From Wolfiporia cocos (Eukaryota > Basidiomycota > Agaricomycetes > Polyporales > Phaeolaceae), in contig JACCLO010000015.1 of NCBI GenBank assembly GCA_029448655.1, positions 620,001 through 684,000 of the forward strand: 64,000 bases of DNA, given 5' to 3'. The translations under genes and the position numbers were made by a program. The stretch's first letter is position 1. Every line of letters starts with the position of its first letter. The notes under the pieces are model-generated. The model did not search any database. It saw nothing but the letters and a program-made list of their open reading frames with translations, and was not told the DNA's origin. Below, piece by piece: positions 45,425 to 57,316 of this stretch.

Positions 45425-46184
45425 GTTTAAGACAGTTCACTACCCACTCGTTGCACGCACAGACCGATATCTATACCTCGTCAGCAGAATCCAACTTATC
45501 TGCGACGACACCCACTCCAATAAGTCGTGGTCCATCATTGGTCAAGGTATGTTCACTCTACCCGCTCGTTGTATGCACAGACCGATATCTATACCTCGTC
45601 AGCAGAATCTGGGGAATGGGACAGGAAGCATGGGTGTCTGGGCTGCAGCGGGCATGGTTGTTGTCCATCGTTGGCTGGAGTATGTACGCTCTACTGACTG
45701 GTTGCATGCACAGGCTGATATCTATACTTCGTCAGCAGAATCCAAGTCATCTGCGATGACACCTACTCCAATAAATCTTGTGGCATGGGCTGACATATGT
45801 ATGGTCCATCATCAGCCAGCACATATTCTTACTTGCTGCACATACGGACCGATATCTACCCCTCACCCGCTGATGAGACTCCTCGCTCATCTATGATGAC
45901 ACCTACTCCAATAAATCATGGTCCATCATCGGTCAGGGTATGTCTGCTCTACCCGCTCATTGCACACATGGACCGATATCTATACCTCGTCAGCAGAATC
46001 CAAGTCATCTGCAACAATACCTACTCAAACAAGTTGTAGTCCATCGTCAGCGTTCGCACCCCTTGAGATCATCTGGGTAGATACCATTCCTACTGATGCT
46101 GTTAGTTCTCAGAACCCATCTGCTCACCCATCAACAATGTCCATCCTCGTCCTATCTCACTGCCCTTGCCACTGCCCACCTTGA
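45425..46184 (+). CDS. Tandem exon-intron array in an unrecognised gene fragment
   Basis: Five units start with (A/G)C(C/T)GATATCTA at 45463, 45581, 45714, 45848 and 45972. Unit 1 reads as an 84-bp exon (TDIYTSSAES..., 28 codons, rich in Ser/Thr/Pro) followed by a 34-bp intron 45547-45580 (GTATGT...TGCACAG). Unit 2 gives a 99-bp exon and a 34-bp intron, 45680-45713. Both exons are multiples of three, so the frame is kept through the duplications. In later units the splice sites are partly lost. A final segment runs to a stop at about 46184. Part of unit 2 (gggaatgggacaggaagca...) occurs inverted at 58178-58290, inside copy 2 of the multi-exon family, so the array probably derives from that family. 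The function is unknown. Confidence 0.5.
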
Positions 46185-46395
46185 TGGGTTATCTTTATTC
46201 TGTGTCCTGTGAAGATTTGTTCACTTCTTAAATGATCTATATACAGCCTGTACAAAACCATTTGCTCTTGATGTGTCATTTTCTGACCTTTGTGATGACG
46301 TGACGTTTTGCGGTGTTTCACATTGTAATCACGAGTTTACCTCCTTCTTGCTTTTCTTGGACGACCCTCTGACTCCTCATCACTATCAAAACCAA

Positions 46396-46992
46396 TTAGC
46401 TTGTGTCTTTGTAGCGAGCGGCAGTCACGCACTGATTTGGATCATGCAGCTTAGCAGAGGCCATCTTTTTGCGCTTCAAGCAGGGAGGGCTATTAATTGG
46501 GATAGTGCTGCTAGCAACTGCAGAGCGCTCCACGGGTGTGACTGATGACGTCAAGGATGGTACTGATGCTAGCTCGGGTTCTACTTGTACGAGTGCAGTG
46601 CCTGATGAGGGCTCTGCGTGGGACTGTTGCACGACCATGACAAGGGTGGTCGGCAACTGCGAGGGAGTGGGTGACAACATCGGCGCAGCCTCGAGTTCTG
46701 GTGATGGCACCGGTGAGCTTGCTGATGAGCTTGCTGACTCTGTTGCTCCCTTGGTTTCAAGTGGCATGAGTACCATGGTCAGTGGGGGCACAGCATGGAT
46801 CTCTGGCATCTCCGTGCCAAGAGCAGCTGGCAATGGCACAGGCGAGCTGGTGGACAACAGTGATCTCCGGTCTACTTCTTCTTCCATAAGTGCAGTAACT
46901 CCCGAGTCCGTCAACGGCAAGGATGAAGTTTCTATGCCTGCAGCAGGTACATCTTGCATGGAGGGAGCAGCTAGTATCTGCTTGTTAGCCAT
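46396..46992 (-). CDS. Ser/Pro/Val-rich minus-strand ORF, 198 codons, unrecognised
   Basis: An open frame from 46992 rich in Pro, Ser, Ala and Val, ending with a basic segment (CLKRKKMASAKLHDPNQCV). The composition resembles the ORF series at 16091-18812. It lies downstream of and on the same strand as the frames at 47361-47675, and could be a later exon of the same gene. No transmembrane segment or known motif. Confidence 0.4.
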   Translation of the reverse strand: MANKQILAAPSMQDVPAAGIETSSLPLTDSGVTALMEEEVDRRSLLSTSSPVPLPAALGTEMPEIHAVPPLTMVLMPLETKGATESASSSASSPVPSPELEAAPMLSPTPSQLPTTLVMVVQQSHAEPSSGTALVQVEPELASVPSLTSSVTPVERSAVASSTIPINSPPCLKRKKMASAKLHDPNQCVTAARYKDTS

Positions 46993-47360
46993 CAGCTAAT
47001 CCCAGGACGAATCACTTACGATTGAAAATGTCCTGACCAAAGCAGAACAGGGTACCACGTATACGTCCTAGTGACAAGCCCGCTTCTTCACGCAGTGTCT
47101 GTTCAAAATCTTGGTTTGCATGGTTTGAACCCGTATTGTGACTAGTACGTTGTTAGTAAACTTTCCACATAGTATGCATTGGACTCACATGTACATTGTA
47201 ACATAGCCATTCTCATCCAGTCCGGTCATCATAATTGTGCCCACCCAGCCCATTTGCTTCTCCCAATGCTCCATGGTCAGCCAAATCGCGGTCTCCATTC
47301 CAGCTGCCCTTCTGTATGGCTATCAACAAGAATATCACGGTGCGCTGGAATCACCACCAC

Positions 47361-47675
47361 TCACCTTGAGCATTCATACTCTTTGCCACCTAGCTTTGCC
47401 TCCATCTCTGCAGGCATATGCATCATTTCATGATGTCGCTTCCACGCTAGCTCTTGCAACTCGGCCTTCTCTTCTTCAGTGAGGGTTTCATATAGTGCAC
47501 TAGCCCATTCAGTCCATGCCTTCTCCCCTACAGGAGGGGGTGGGGAACCGGGTCGTGTGTAGTTCCCCTGTTTCAACAACTCTCTGAATACATCCCACGG
47601 CCTGCAAGCACGAGGATCATTTCCGCTACAAGTGATTTGTGCGGCGCGAGGCATCGCTATGTTTAGTTGTTTCAC
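47361..47675 (-). CDS. Minus-strand ORF, 104 codons, unrecognised
   Basis: An amphipathic, charged frame (WTEWASALYETLTEEEKAEL, WKRHHEMMHMPAEMEAKLGG) that reads like coding sequence with a helical middle. It may form one gene with 46396-46992. No family is recognised. Confidence 0.4.
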   Translation of the reverse strand: MKQLNIAMPRAAQITCSGNDPRACRPWDVFRELLKQGNYTRPGSPPPPVGEKAWTEWASALYETLTEEEKAELQELAWKRHHEMMHMPAEMEAKLGGKEYECSR

Positions 47676-48420
47676 AGATCATGATGTAGCGTGGTTCCTG
47701 CCCCAATCGTAGATTCGCTGCTGCTCAAGTCGTAGTCAGTGAGATCTACGAGTGCACAAGTAAATTTTTAGCACCTGATCCAATGATGACAGGTGCTCCC
47801 AGCATTGCTCCTCCATTTCAGCTTCGAACTGTGGTGTTTTCTTTCATGAGCAATTGGTCTTGCAGAGGGCAAGACGAGCCTGGTACCCGTCGTCCGTTTC
47901 TGCTGGATATGGCTGCTCACCAAATTTTTGGAGGAAGGCTTTGCGAACGTGAGATGCAGCCACTCGGTAGCGGTTGGTACTTCCCAACAATGTGTGTACA
48001 GCCTCGCTGGCCCATTGTTCTCATAGAAAGGCCAGCTCACTGGTGCGCCAGATCGCTATGGACATGAGTGGAGGGGTGACTTGAGCTTGCCAGATTCCTG
48101 TGGGTCATGTCCACTTTGTGGTCGGGACCCCAGAGAGTGCTTGTGGAGCCACTGCCTGCAGTTAGTCCTGAAAAGGACAGACAAGTACTTACCCGCCTTC
48201 TCGATCACACCCTGGCTCAAAATATGTCAAAGCAAAACACATAATATTATACATGCCCGATGCTCATGACAACATCTTGTAGGAAGAGCACTAGATACGA
48301 GCTACCCCATTTGAAGGTTAAGTGAGCAAGAGACAATCCATTGGTGGCAAAGCTGGTACTTACCAGAGATTACATAGCATGCGGCTACATTTTACAAAAA
48401 ACTATATCGAGCACTTCATA

Positions 48421-51400
48421 TCAGATCTTGGTTGTGTACAACAATGCTGGACACTGCAATGGGAACATAGGGAGTCTACCGAATTTGCGGCGGTATGCGG
48501 TAGCATAGAACCTGATAGCTATTTCTTCCGCATGTTCGAAATCCGACTGCATGCAATTTTCCTGTGGCACATAGAGGTGCCTGCTGTCGGGCCAGCTGGC
48601 CAACACCCTCACCATCCCGGTCACGCTATGATGGCACCATTGCCAGTCTCGGTGTACCAAACCGTCGCACAGCATTTGTTCCTCCCAATTCAGGCACAGC
48701 AACACAGTGTCTTCCTCGTTGTTCAGCCAGATGTTGGTCACCAGCTGCTCGTGCAGGAGTATATCGTCTTCCACACCATAATGAGTCGGTGCTAACACCC
48801 TGTCCACATGTAGGAACTCTAGTCAGAATGATACTACTGACAGTTCCCAGACAACTTCCGCCCAGAGGTCCTGTGCACCTTCAGCGACCTCACATGTGAC
48901 GTGTCTCGTGCCCCATGATGGGCACACAGCCCTCGCATCGTACGGCGCAAACCCCCCATGGACGTTGAGCACGATGGCGACATCTATGCAGTCAGTAGTG
49001 CGCATCCGCGATCATTACTTCAAAATTTTTGCTTTGTGCCCTCTCATCGCTTCAGGTTGTGCGCCCGACTCCTTCTCGTGATTTGGAAGTGGCGGCAACC
49101 TCGCAATTTCGTCGATACTACTTTGTGGTGTGGCATGGTCATAGGGGAAGCGGTAATATCGACCCTCAAGGGCAAGATGCCATTGTGCAGCAGTCATCTG
49201 CACCTTGCTGTGCACGGGCAGATTGAAGGTGCGGCTGAAGTACCATTGTCGGATGCACAACCAGTTGTGCATGATGGTGGCATGGAAGGGTGTCCTGGAT
49301 TTGCAGAACAGGTGGATGGGGGGGAGATGGTACAGCACAGCACGAGAAGGGTCACCCGTGCATAAATTGGCGGCCTCTTGCTCAACCGCTGCCCAGGAGG
49401 AGCACAGCGTAGGAGCCCACCCTGGATGCTGAACTGGCAAGGTGGACTGAACCTGCCTGCTGGGCCCAGCAACCCCTGGTCTCCCCATCTCACCCCTTCA
49501 TTTTTTCGGGGGGCGATCTGTAATAACAAATGTCACTTTTGCTCATGCTGAAGTGGCCGATTTCGACTTACTGTCGCTGGCTGACGGGCGCTTGCACGAC
49601 GATTGTGCTGTCGTGTTTTCCAGCCTGAGAGCATCATTGTCATGCACGTCATTTGAATACGCATTGTCGTTGTCGGCCAAGCTGTCAATCTCTTCATCGA
49701 GATTAGAAGCTGCATTTATAGCGGCGAATGTTGGCCACAGGGTGGGTTTGTTGACATGAGACAGGATTCGATATTGCCTTAAGATGCTCTCCAATGATAG
49801 GTCGAACAGCTGGCCCTCCAACCATGTTGGGGTAGGCATGCTGTTCCACCCCTCCACCATGAACTGGGTGGTATCGAATGCGATTGATGAGGAAATACAC
49901 GGCCTGATGGCTCCGATGCGCATGCACTCGTGTAATGTGCCCTGGTGCCGGACATACCACACTGGGATGCCTACCTGGTGCATTGTTTGGACCATGCTCA
50001 GGTGCGACGTGATTACTCCTTGAACTGGAAGAACATTCATATTATCCACAAGGTTGGGGTTGTCGATTCTGCCCTTTACGCGATGGACGTATATACACCA
50101 TGCCCAAATTTCTTGGATCATATGCTGCGCTTCACGGACCCACATGATTGCGTCAAAAGGAGTCATTATAAGTTCCCACAATTTGGAGACGGCACGATAG
50201 GTGTGATAGCATAGTTTCTGCGCAAATACATATTCTTTGAGATGACAATGGTTTTCATTGTATTTATTTTTGCCCTCCAGGCGCGGAAAGTGTTTCCCCA
50301 CCACCTCTGCCATGACAGTCCAAGCCTCCCTGAGCGCACACATCAGGCGCAGATATGTGCGCTGGTTGATTTGCCCGACCTTGCCGTGCTCGGTCATGCC
50401 CGATACCTGGGGACGGTTTAGTCTAGAGTGTGTAGGAGCATGTTACATCACTTACCGTGAATTGTTCGTGTGTGACATTCATGAAACATACTTCTGCATC
50501 TTGCCACTGATACGGAGGCCTGCACATTGCATAATCTTGACGTTGACATTGTAGTAAGACGGGGTTAATTGGGGCAGCGATGGCGTGTGGCACCGCGTTG
50601 TTATAGCTCGCCAGCCATTTGAAGAGCTCAAACGCCCCAAGCATGCCATCAGCATTGTACAAGAACTCAACGTCTGAGTTGTGAATTGGGACTTCAGGTA
50701 CAAAATCCATATTGGGCGATGAAACCCAGAAGTCGTTCGGCACTCCCCCAATGTGGGGGAGCTTGGCGAGTACTCAACAGTCTGAGTATTGGCAAGGGGT
50801 GTGAGGAGCAAGATAGTTGACCATGTATTTGAGTTGCTGCAGAGAGTTGACTGGGCGAGGTACTCTGTGCATGATTGGGCAGGGTAGCTTGTGTATGGAG
50901 GGGTCTGGAGTCACCATCAGATCTGGCTCAGCAAACCAGAGCCGCGGAGGATGGCTCGGAGGGGCAGTCCCCAATGGGACATCTCTGCGAATGGCAGGAG
51001 GTGGGGGAGGAAGCAGTGATGTCGGCACTGGAGTGGGTGTGGGCTCCGAGGAGGACGTGGGCGCTGAAGGCACTGAGGACACATGCACGGAGAAGGACAT
51101 GGACGCAGATATGGGTGGGGCCTGTGAAATTGGTATCAGGTCAGGCATGGCCATTGAGAGCGGGGTAGATGCGGATGCAGGTGCGGGGAAAGTCCCAGTG
51201 GAATTGGATAGCGCAAACGAGCAGCAGACAGGGAGCGTGGTCGGCTTGTGGGCTCCCAGGGTTCAGCATACGACGATGATGTTGGTTGGGTCAAGGACAC
51301 CAGAGGATGAAGGGCACGTGGACGACTGAGAGTCATCCAGCAGCACAAGTATCGGAACGCCTGATGGGCATCTGCAGTACTCCTGGTCGAGGGCGGTTCC

Positions 51401-51540
51401 AGAGAGCAGCCAGTGAGGAGGGAAGCAGAGAGGAGGAGAGAGAGGAGGGGGGGCGAGGACGGTGGGGACGAGGATGACGAGGGCAAGGGTGAGGGCCATG
51501 ACACGTCTGTCATGGAAGGGACAACTGGGCCAAACATGGC
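48421..51540 (-). CDS. Unnamed multi-exon basidiomycete protein family, copy 1
   Basis: Minus-strand exons in order: 51540-51263 (5' leader), 51154-50774 (Pro/Ser-rich, then RLWFAEPDLMVTPDPSIHKL and NSLQQLKYMVNYLAPH), 50743-50460 (FEFLY-type FLYNADGMLGAFELFKWLAS), 50397-49543 (YVFAQKLCYHTYRAVSKLWE, MNVLPVQGVITSHLSMVQTM, HQVGIPVWYVRH), 49488-49015 (VLYHLPPIHLFCKS, HNWLCIRQWYFSR), 48807-48421 (VEDDILLHEQLVTNIW, VPQENC). The order of motifs (a GAF-like segment, then a G-x-P-V-W-Y-V-R segment, then PPIHLF and a W-x-x-R region) matches large, multicopy Agaricomycete proteins that I recall but cannot name; I assign no function. Introns of 50-60 bp fit between the exons. I saw no certain frameshift, so it may be intact, although the 3' end is unclear. 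Confidence 0.55.
51150..51540 (-). repeat. Left arm of a head-to-head inverted duplication
   Basis: The reverse complement of this segment matches 51752-51903 followed by 57317-57605 (shared: tgtttggcccagttgtccct, ctctctcctcctctctgc, gaccaggagtactgcaga, ctcgtttgcgctat). The spacer is about 210 bp. This arm has the unoccupied target site of the 5.4-kb LTR element at 51388-51392. Confidence 0.88.
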
Positions 51541-51903
51541 GGCAAATTCCCATGTATGATGATTCTGATGATGACACGTGATGTAAACGTTTACTTCCAG
51601 TTTATTCTCATTAAGCGCTGTGTTGCTAGTGACATGGGAGTTCCTATTATGGGAATTTGACTCGTTGACACCTGCTTTCTATTGGATGGCTATTTGGCAC
51701 ACTAACGATTTTCTCTCACAGAGGCATTCCCCACATTAACAGTAATTTGCCACCGTGTTTGGCCCAGTTGTCCCTCCCACGACAGACGCGTCATTGCCAT
51801 CATCACCCCTTCATCACCCTCATCCTCACTTTTGTCGCCCCCCCTCCTCTCTCTCCTCCTCTCTGCTTCCCTCCTCACTGGCTGCTCTCTGGAACTGCCC
51901 TCG

Positions 51904-52549
51904 TATCACAAATGAGGGACGACTTATCGCGTGTCCCAGTGACCGTGAATGGGAGCTTGTCGACTAGATGTTGTCCCCTAGGTACCCCAGTATGTAGTTG
52001 TGGTAAACCAGAGGTAGCCCTCAGTCTAGCATGCACAAGCAGAGGAGAGATGAGGCAGGGCGGATGTGGACAGTGTATCACTTGGGGCTATGAAGCCCAA
52101 TGATGAGATTCTAAGTCTGGGGTGTAAACCCGCAGACCCTACTACTTAAGTACAGGGGAGTCGTACTACTACTAACTTCCCTGCCCTAATGCTCATGGTC
52201 TGTGTGCAGCCTGTAAGGGTGTTGCATCAGACATTCTCGTAGTCAACGTAACTACGCTAACTATATATATCTAAAGTGATGGCCAGTAATGGCGCATCAC
52301 CAAGCTCATAAGGCGGAGTGCCCATAAGGGCGCTACACCTGTCTCATAGGTCATGTGCCACCTAATGCGGTCACATGCCTTACTGCTATGATCACGTGAC
52401 CCTGCAAGGGGCCATGCCGATGTATCTAAGGCTAGGGGCCGGTAAGGCCCCATAGCATATATGCTTAGCTAGGACCCGGTAAAGGGCCCATAGCATACTT
52501 GTAGACTAGTAGATAGAAAGTGTGAAATACTACTGTTAAGTCTGTGACA
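51904..52549 (-). repeat. LTR of element F (3' LTR by inferred strand)
   Basis: It starts TATCACAAATGAGG and ends AAGTCTGTGACA, 646 bp. Near-identical to 56682-57316 and to the reverse complement of 58679-59327. Confidence 0.93.
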
Positions 52550-53596
52550 TCAGCCCCTTTCTAAGGGTAGACGTCCTGGCTATCCCACTCCTGGGTTTGT
52601 TGGCCTGTCCATGTCTTCGGCTTTCGCTGCCTTTTCCAAGGGCGAGCGAGGTGCCTTGTACCTGCTGGAGAGACTGCTGTGGAGGCAGGAGATGGTATGT
52701 CTCTTTGTTTTCTTGGTATCGCTGACTGCCCACGTCCTTCTTCAAGGGACTGGCCTGGTAGGAGGCTGGGTGGTGGCGATGGCTCTGGATCTGCTGCTGC
52801 TGCTGTCTGCTGCTAGGCTACTGCTGCTGCTGCTTCTCCTGCTGCTCGATGTTTTCAGGGTCGAGGTCTTTGACCTGGGGGCCCACGTTGTTATGCCTAC
52901 AGGTCCTGGGTCTGGTGTCTGCACTGAGTGGCCTGGTGCTATGTCCTTGCGAGGACGTGGCAGTGTTGGGTATGGCATACCCCTATGCCCACCTCCTTTG
53001 CACTTTGCTTCTGTGGATTGGCTGCTGTCTGGCTGCTGAGTCTGGTGCCGAGCTGGCCATGGTTGGTCGTGGTGAACAGTCTGGCTGTGTCGCTATCCAG
53101 TGGCGACTTGGGGTCTTGTGGCGTTGCGACTTGGATGGTCACTCTGTGAAGGTACGCGGTTTTTAATGAGGACGGCGCCTCCTAGGGTGGATGCACTAGA
53201 GCTCCATGCACCCAAGCTTTTGCAAGCGAGGGTGGCAGCTCCTCAGGCACAGCTTACCCCAGCTTACTCCAGCTGCTAGGCTGGAGGCAAGGGTGTCCGA
53301 CACGGGCTGTAAATGGGTTGTCCGCGATGCCGGGGTCGGGTCCTCTGTACTGATTGCCTGGCCTGTTGGACTGGCAGGCCAGGGATGCTTCTTCCTGTGA
53401 AGGTGTTGGCTAACATTTTTAGGTGGCGCTGCACCATCGCTGGCGGTTTTAGGTGGCGGTGCACCGTCTGGTTGTGCAGGTGCTGTTGTCACAGTTTTAA
53501 TTGACTGTGCAGTGCCTGCGCTAGCCAGGTCGGCGCAGCTCTCACGTCTGTATTTTCCTGTCCTGTTTAGCACGTGACTCAGTAGTTAGCGCCTCG

Positions 53597-54656
53597 TGAC
53601 ACAAGCCATCTTTAGGGACTCACCAGCTTCCCATCTGGGGAGGGAAAGACGGGCAGGTGCAGTAAAAGGGTGAGAGGTGCTTCTACAGCGTAGCCGAGAA
53701 GAATAGAACTAAGGTGTAAAGGCGTCTAGCCCTACCTTAAATACATGAAGTATTATAGGCATGTGACTATACAGTCAATGCCCTAAATGAGAGTGGTGGC
53801 TGTTGCCATAAGGGCGATAGCCGAACTCCAAAGGTGCTACTCTACAATGACCGTGGTTGCCAGTAATGGCTAGCCAATCGTAAATGAGAGAGCGTATCAT
53901 GCCATACTGGATGGACATGTGAAAGCGGGCATAGCCTGGGTATAGAGAAGCCGTGTAGCTGGTTACCATGTGGTATAAGAGCTGTTGGACATGCTTCGTT
54001 GATGACCAAGGCAAGACACCGAGGTATCAGTGCCATTGGTCGAGGACCGAATGACGTGGTATCGCCATGAGGCTGGATACCGGAAATCCGCAAGTGCCGG
54101 ATTCCAGAAGGGTTGCATCAGAGATGTAACCATGGCGGCTATGGTCCGATGACGGATAGAAGCCGGGGCTTGGTATTCGCTGTGATGGCAGAAGACCGGT
54201 AGTTGGCAACGCCGTGATGGTGATGCCAGGGTTACGCTATCAGTGGAACTGTGAGAGGCCGAGAAGGCCATAACCAATGGTGCATTGCCATGTGGCGATG
54301 TTTGGTTGTGTGGACATTATTATGCGAAGGCGTGCCGTGCCTGATGGTATAGCCGTGAGGCTGGACCAGGGATGATGTAGCGATGACGATGCTATTGTCT
54401 TAGACTATGATGCGATACCGAACCATTAGGTTATTGGTAATACTGCATTATGTATGTCGTATGACTAGCGTGTCGTGCTGTGTCGTGTATGCTTAGTAGC
54501 GTGTTAGGCTTATGTAAGTGTATAACCCGAGAACGGATTATGAGGTTGGCAAGTAGGGGATAACCCTTGGATAACTTGTAGGTAGACGTAATAATCCCAG
54601 ATAAATTGCTATAATTGCTAGGAAAAATGCTATATGTCCCAGAATATACTGTGACA
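53597..54656 (-). mobile_element. Solo LTR, family A, TSD CCTCG, nested
   Basis: It starts TGACACAAGCC and ends ATACTGTGACA, flanked by CCTCG at 53592-53596 and 54657-54661. The body matches the copies at 9734 and 34785. Confidence 0.95.
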
Positions 54657-54973
54657 CCTCGTTAGGGGTAGGCGCGCGTAGGTACGCACATGACAGTCAC
54701 CATTGTAGTTACATGCATCGTTACTTGTATGGTCACACTTAGTTACGGTCAGGTGCAGTGCGCACAGACCCGGTACTTAGGGCAGGGCTAGATACTTGGC
54801 GATTGGCACGCATGTATATATAGTGCAGCGATGGGGTCTTACAACCCCATCTTTAGGATTCTCGACAACTGGGCTTGCACCCCTTTCTCATCTTGCTTGT
54901 CTGCTGCACAATACTCTCGACACTCTTCGGAGTTGTCTAGCGGCTCTGAGGCCTCTTGTCCTCTCTAGTCAAC

Positions 54974-55589
54974 TGATGCAGGTCTCACCGCCCTATCCGC
55001 GGACTGCCCAACTGGCATACCGCTGAGTCCAAAGGTCCTAACCATGAGCGTAGAACCCCAGACTAGCAGTCTTAAGGAGGAAGCCAGAGGGGCGCGCGAC
55101 CATAATGAAGCCCAGCCAAGGTAGACGTGAAAGGCTGAGGCGTCGCGCATGCAGACAAGGAAGGATAAGACCACCTCAGGCCCTAAGACCCAAGGTGTCG
55201 AGATTAACAGTTCTGGGGTAATCCCAGAACGCATGAGGGCATATATACATGTGACGGACCGCGTACGCTACTAAGTAAGTACGCCCTAAAGTAAGGGTCC
55301 GTGCCACTGAAGGCGTCACATGCCTTGATACATAATGTAGCTAGGACTCATCACCCTAACTACCGCATAATCATAAGTAACGGCACCTAGGGTCACCATA
55401 CCCAAGGCTATCTAGGCGCCGTGTGAGTCCTGATACTATCTAATCTACAGTCACGTGACACCCTGACTAGGAGTGCCGCATGACGAAGGGGTTAAGACAC
55501 TGGACAAGGGGGCGATGTACGTGAGTTCGACCCTGTAAGGGGCCCTTAAAGACTCGGCGTACCTTGAGATGCCACGAAAAACCGTGACA
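54974..55589 (-). mobile_element. Solo LTR, D/E-like, TSD TCAAC, nested
   Basis: It starts TGATGCAGGTCTCACC and ends AAAACCGTGACA, flanked by TCAAC at 54969-54973 and 55590-55594. It shares ttctggggtaatcccagaac and tatatacatg with the family E copy at 15580. Confidence 0.87.
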
Positions 55590-56164
55590 TCAACACCCTT
55601 CGACGTTACGACCATGGGTCATCCGCCGTTCCCTAGCATAGCCATCCGCAGAACGATGTTATCGGCGACTATAGGCACGCGTTGGAGTGTTGGAGAGACA
55701 TAGGGTTTCCCAGCTAGGGCTGGTCCCACAGACGGTATGGGTCTGTGTCAGCTGTGGCCGTCATGAGTGGTGTGAGGCGGTGCGTGTGCTGTTGCTTTTG
55801 CTTCTGCTGCTGCTGTTCTCACTGCTGCTGCTGTTGCTACTCGCTGTTGCCATAGGTTCTGGTGCCATGTCCCAAGTGCGTGTGCAGGTGCGTAGTGGCG
55901 AGCCCTCAAGTGTCGAGGCAGGGAGGTGGCGTGACCGTAGGCGAGGTGCACGGTTTTTACCGAGGACAGCGCCTCTGGGGGCCCCTCCACCAATGAGGCA
56001 GAAGGGTGGCTCACCATGGCCATAGAGGCGCAGGGCAGGTTGCCATGCCAATATGGCACGGCCTGAGGTGCGCTCTTGCGAGGTGCCGGCTGACGTGGCC
56101 TCTAGAAATGAGGGCGTGCATCCTGAGGGCACGCCATTGCTTTGCAGCAGTGGCGGCCCTCTGC

Positions 56165-56395
56165 TATGGATGGTTTAAGGTGGCACCACACTGTGACTAG
56201 GGTGTGCCTTTCCAGGTGGCCCTGCTGTGAGCGGTTTAGGGTGGCGTCGCACCATGACTAGGGCACGCCTTTCCAGGTGGCCCCGCTGTGAGCGGTTTAA
56301 GGTGGCATCGCACCGTCTAAGGGCACACTGTTGCTTTCCAGTGGTGGTGGCCCTATCTGTGGACGGTTTAAGGTGACACCGCACCGTCTGACTGC
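56165..56395. repeat. Tandem repeat, about 70-bp unit, four copies
   Basis: Units of the form GGTTTAAGGTGGCACC.CAC followed by a GGGCAC.C.TT.CCAGGTGG block, repeated within the internal region of element F. Confidence 0.7.
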
Positions 56396-56681
56396 ACTAG
56401 CCCTCCATGCGCCCAAGTCTTTGTAGACGAGGGTGGCGGGGCCTAAATGTGGCTTACGTCGCTGCTAGGGGGCCGATCTTGGAACGGCTCACCCCCTCTT
56501 CATTCCACAGGTATGTCCTTCTTCAGCGACGCTTACTGGGGGCTCGTACTTGTACGGACCAAGAGCGCTTGTGCTCAGTGGCTGCCCCGCTGTGTCGCAT
56601 CTGACTCCTGTGTAGAAGATCCTCGCGGTGCCCAGAGATGTGAGCGAGGGAGGTAGAATAGACTTAGAATATATCACAAAC

Positions 56682-57316
56682 GAGGGACGACTTATTGCAT
56701 GTCCCAGTGACCGTGAATGGGAGCTTGTCGACTAGATGTTGTCCCCTAGGTACCCCAGTATGTAGTTGTGGTAAACCAGAGGTAGCCCTCAGTCTAGCAT
56801 GCACAAGCAGAGGAGAGACAAGGCAGGGCGGACACGGACAGTGTATCACTTGGGGCTATGAAGCCCAATGATGAGATTCTAAGTCTGGGGTGTAAACCCG
56901 CAGACCCTACTACTTAAGTACAGGTGGAGTCGTACTACTACTAACTTCCCTGCCCTAATGCTCATGGTCTGTGTGCAGCCTGTAAGGGCATTGCATCAGA
57001 CATGGTCATCGTCAACGTAAGTATGCTAACTAAATATATCTACTAAGTGATGGCCAGTAATGGCGCATCACCGAGCTCATAAGGCAGGGTGCCCATAAGG
57101 GCGCTACACCTGTCTCATAGGTCATGTGCCACCTAATGCGGTCACATGCCATACTGCTATGATCATGTGACCCTGTAAAGGGCCACGCCGATATAACTAA
57201 GGCTAGGGGCCAGTAATGGCCCCATAGCAGCTGTGCATGGGGCCCTGTAAGGGTGCCCGTAGCATCTGTAGACCATTAGATAGAAAGTGTGAAATACTAC
57301 CATTAAGTCTGTGACA
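56682..57316 (-). repeat. LTR of element F (5' LTR by inferred strand)
   Basis: It starts TATCACAAACGAGG and ends AAGTCTGTGACA, 635 bp, followed by the target duplication CCTCG. It differs from the other LTR by scattered substitutions and short indels. Confidence 0.93.

Larger units (their letters stand above)
53487..55750 (+). mobile_element. Solo LTR, family D-like, TSD GCTGT, inside element F
   Basis: It starts TGTCACAGTTTTAATT and ends GGGTCTGTGTCA, flanked by GCTGT at 53482-53486 and 55751-55755. Two other LTRs (53597-54656 and 54974-55589) are nested in it. A TATA-like site (TATATATAG) lies near 54815. Its end, reverse-complemented, resembles the start of the LTR at 28989. Confidence 0.88.
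51904..57316 (-). mobile_element. Full-length LTR element (family F), 5.4 kb, TSD CCTCG, no recognisable pol
   Basis: LTRs 51904-52549 and 56682-57316 are nearly identical and in direct orientation. CCTCG is at 51899-51903 and 57317-57321. Read on the minus strand, TTAGAAAGGGGCTGA precedes the LTR at 52549 as a polypurine tract, so the strand is minus and the LTR ends are TG...TA. The internal region, once nested LTRs are removed (53487-55750), is about 1.9 kb and encodes no gag-pol I can see; it has Ser-rich/CTG-rich low complexity (52780-52850 and 55785-55850) and tandem repeats (56165-56395). It is therefore a large non-autonomous element. The empty site lies in the inverted arm at 51388-51392. 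Confidence 0.93.

Noticed and set aside
52611..53039. Leu-rich plus-strand frame as a membrane protein
   Set aside because: It is the read-through of CTG-rich low-complexity DNA inside the LTR element; the other strand reads as poly-Ser.
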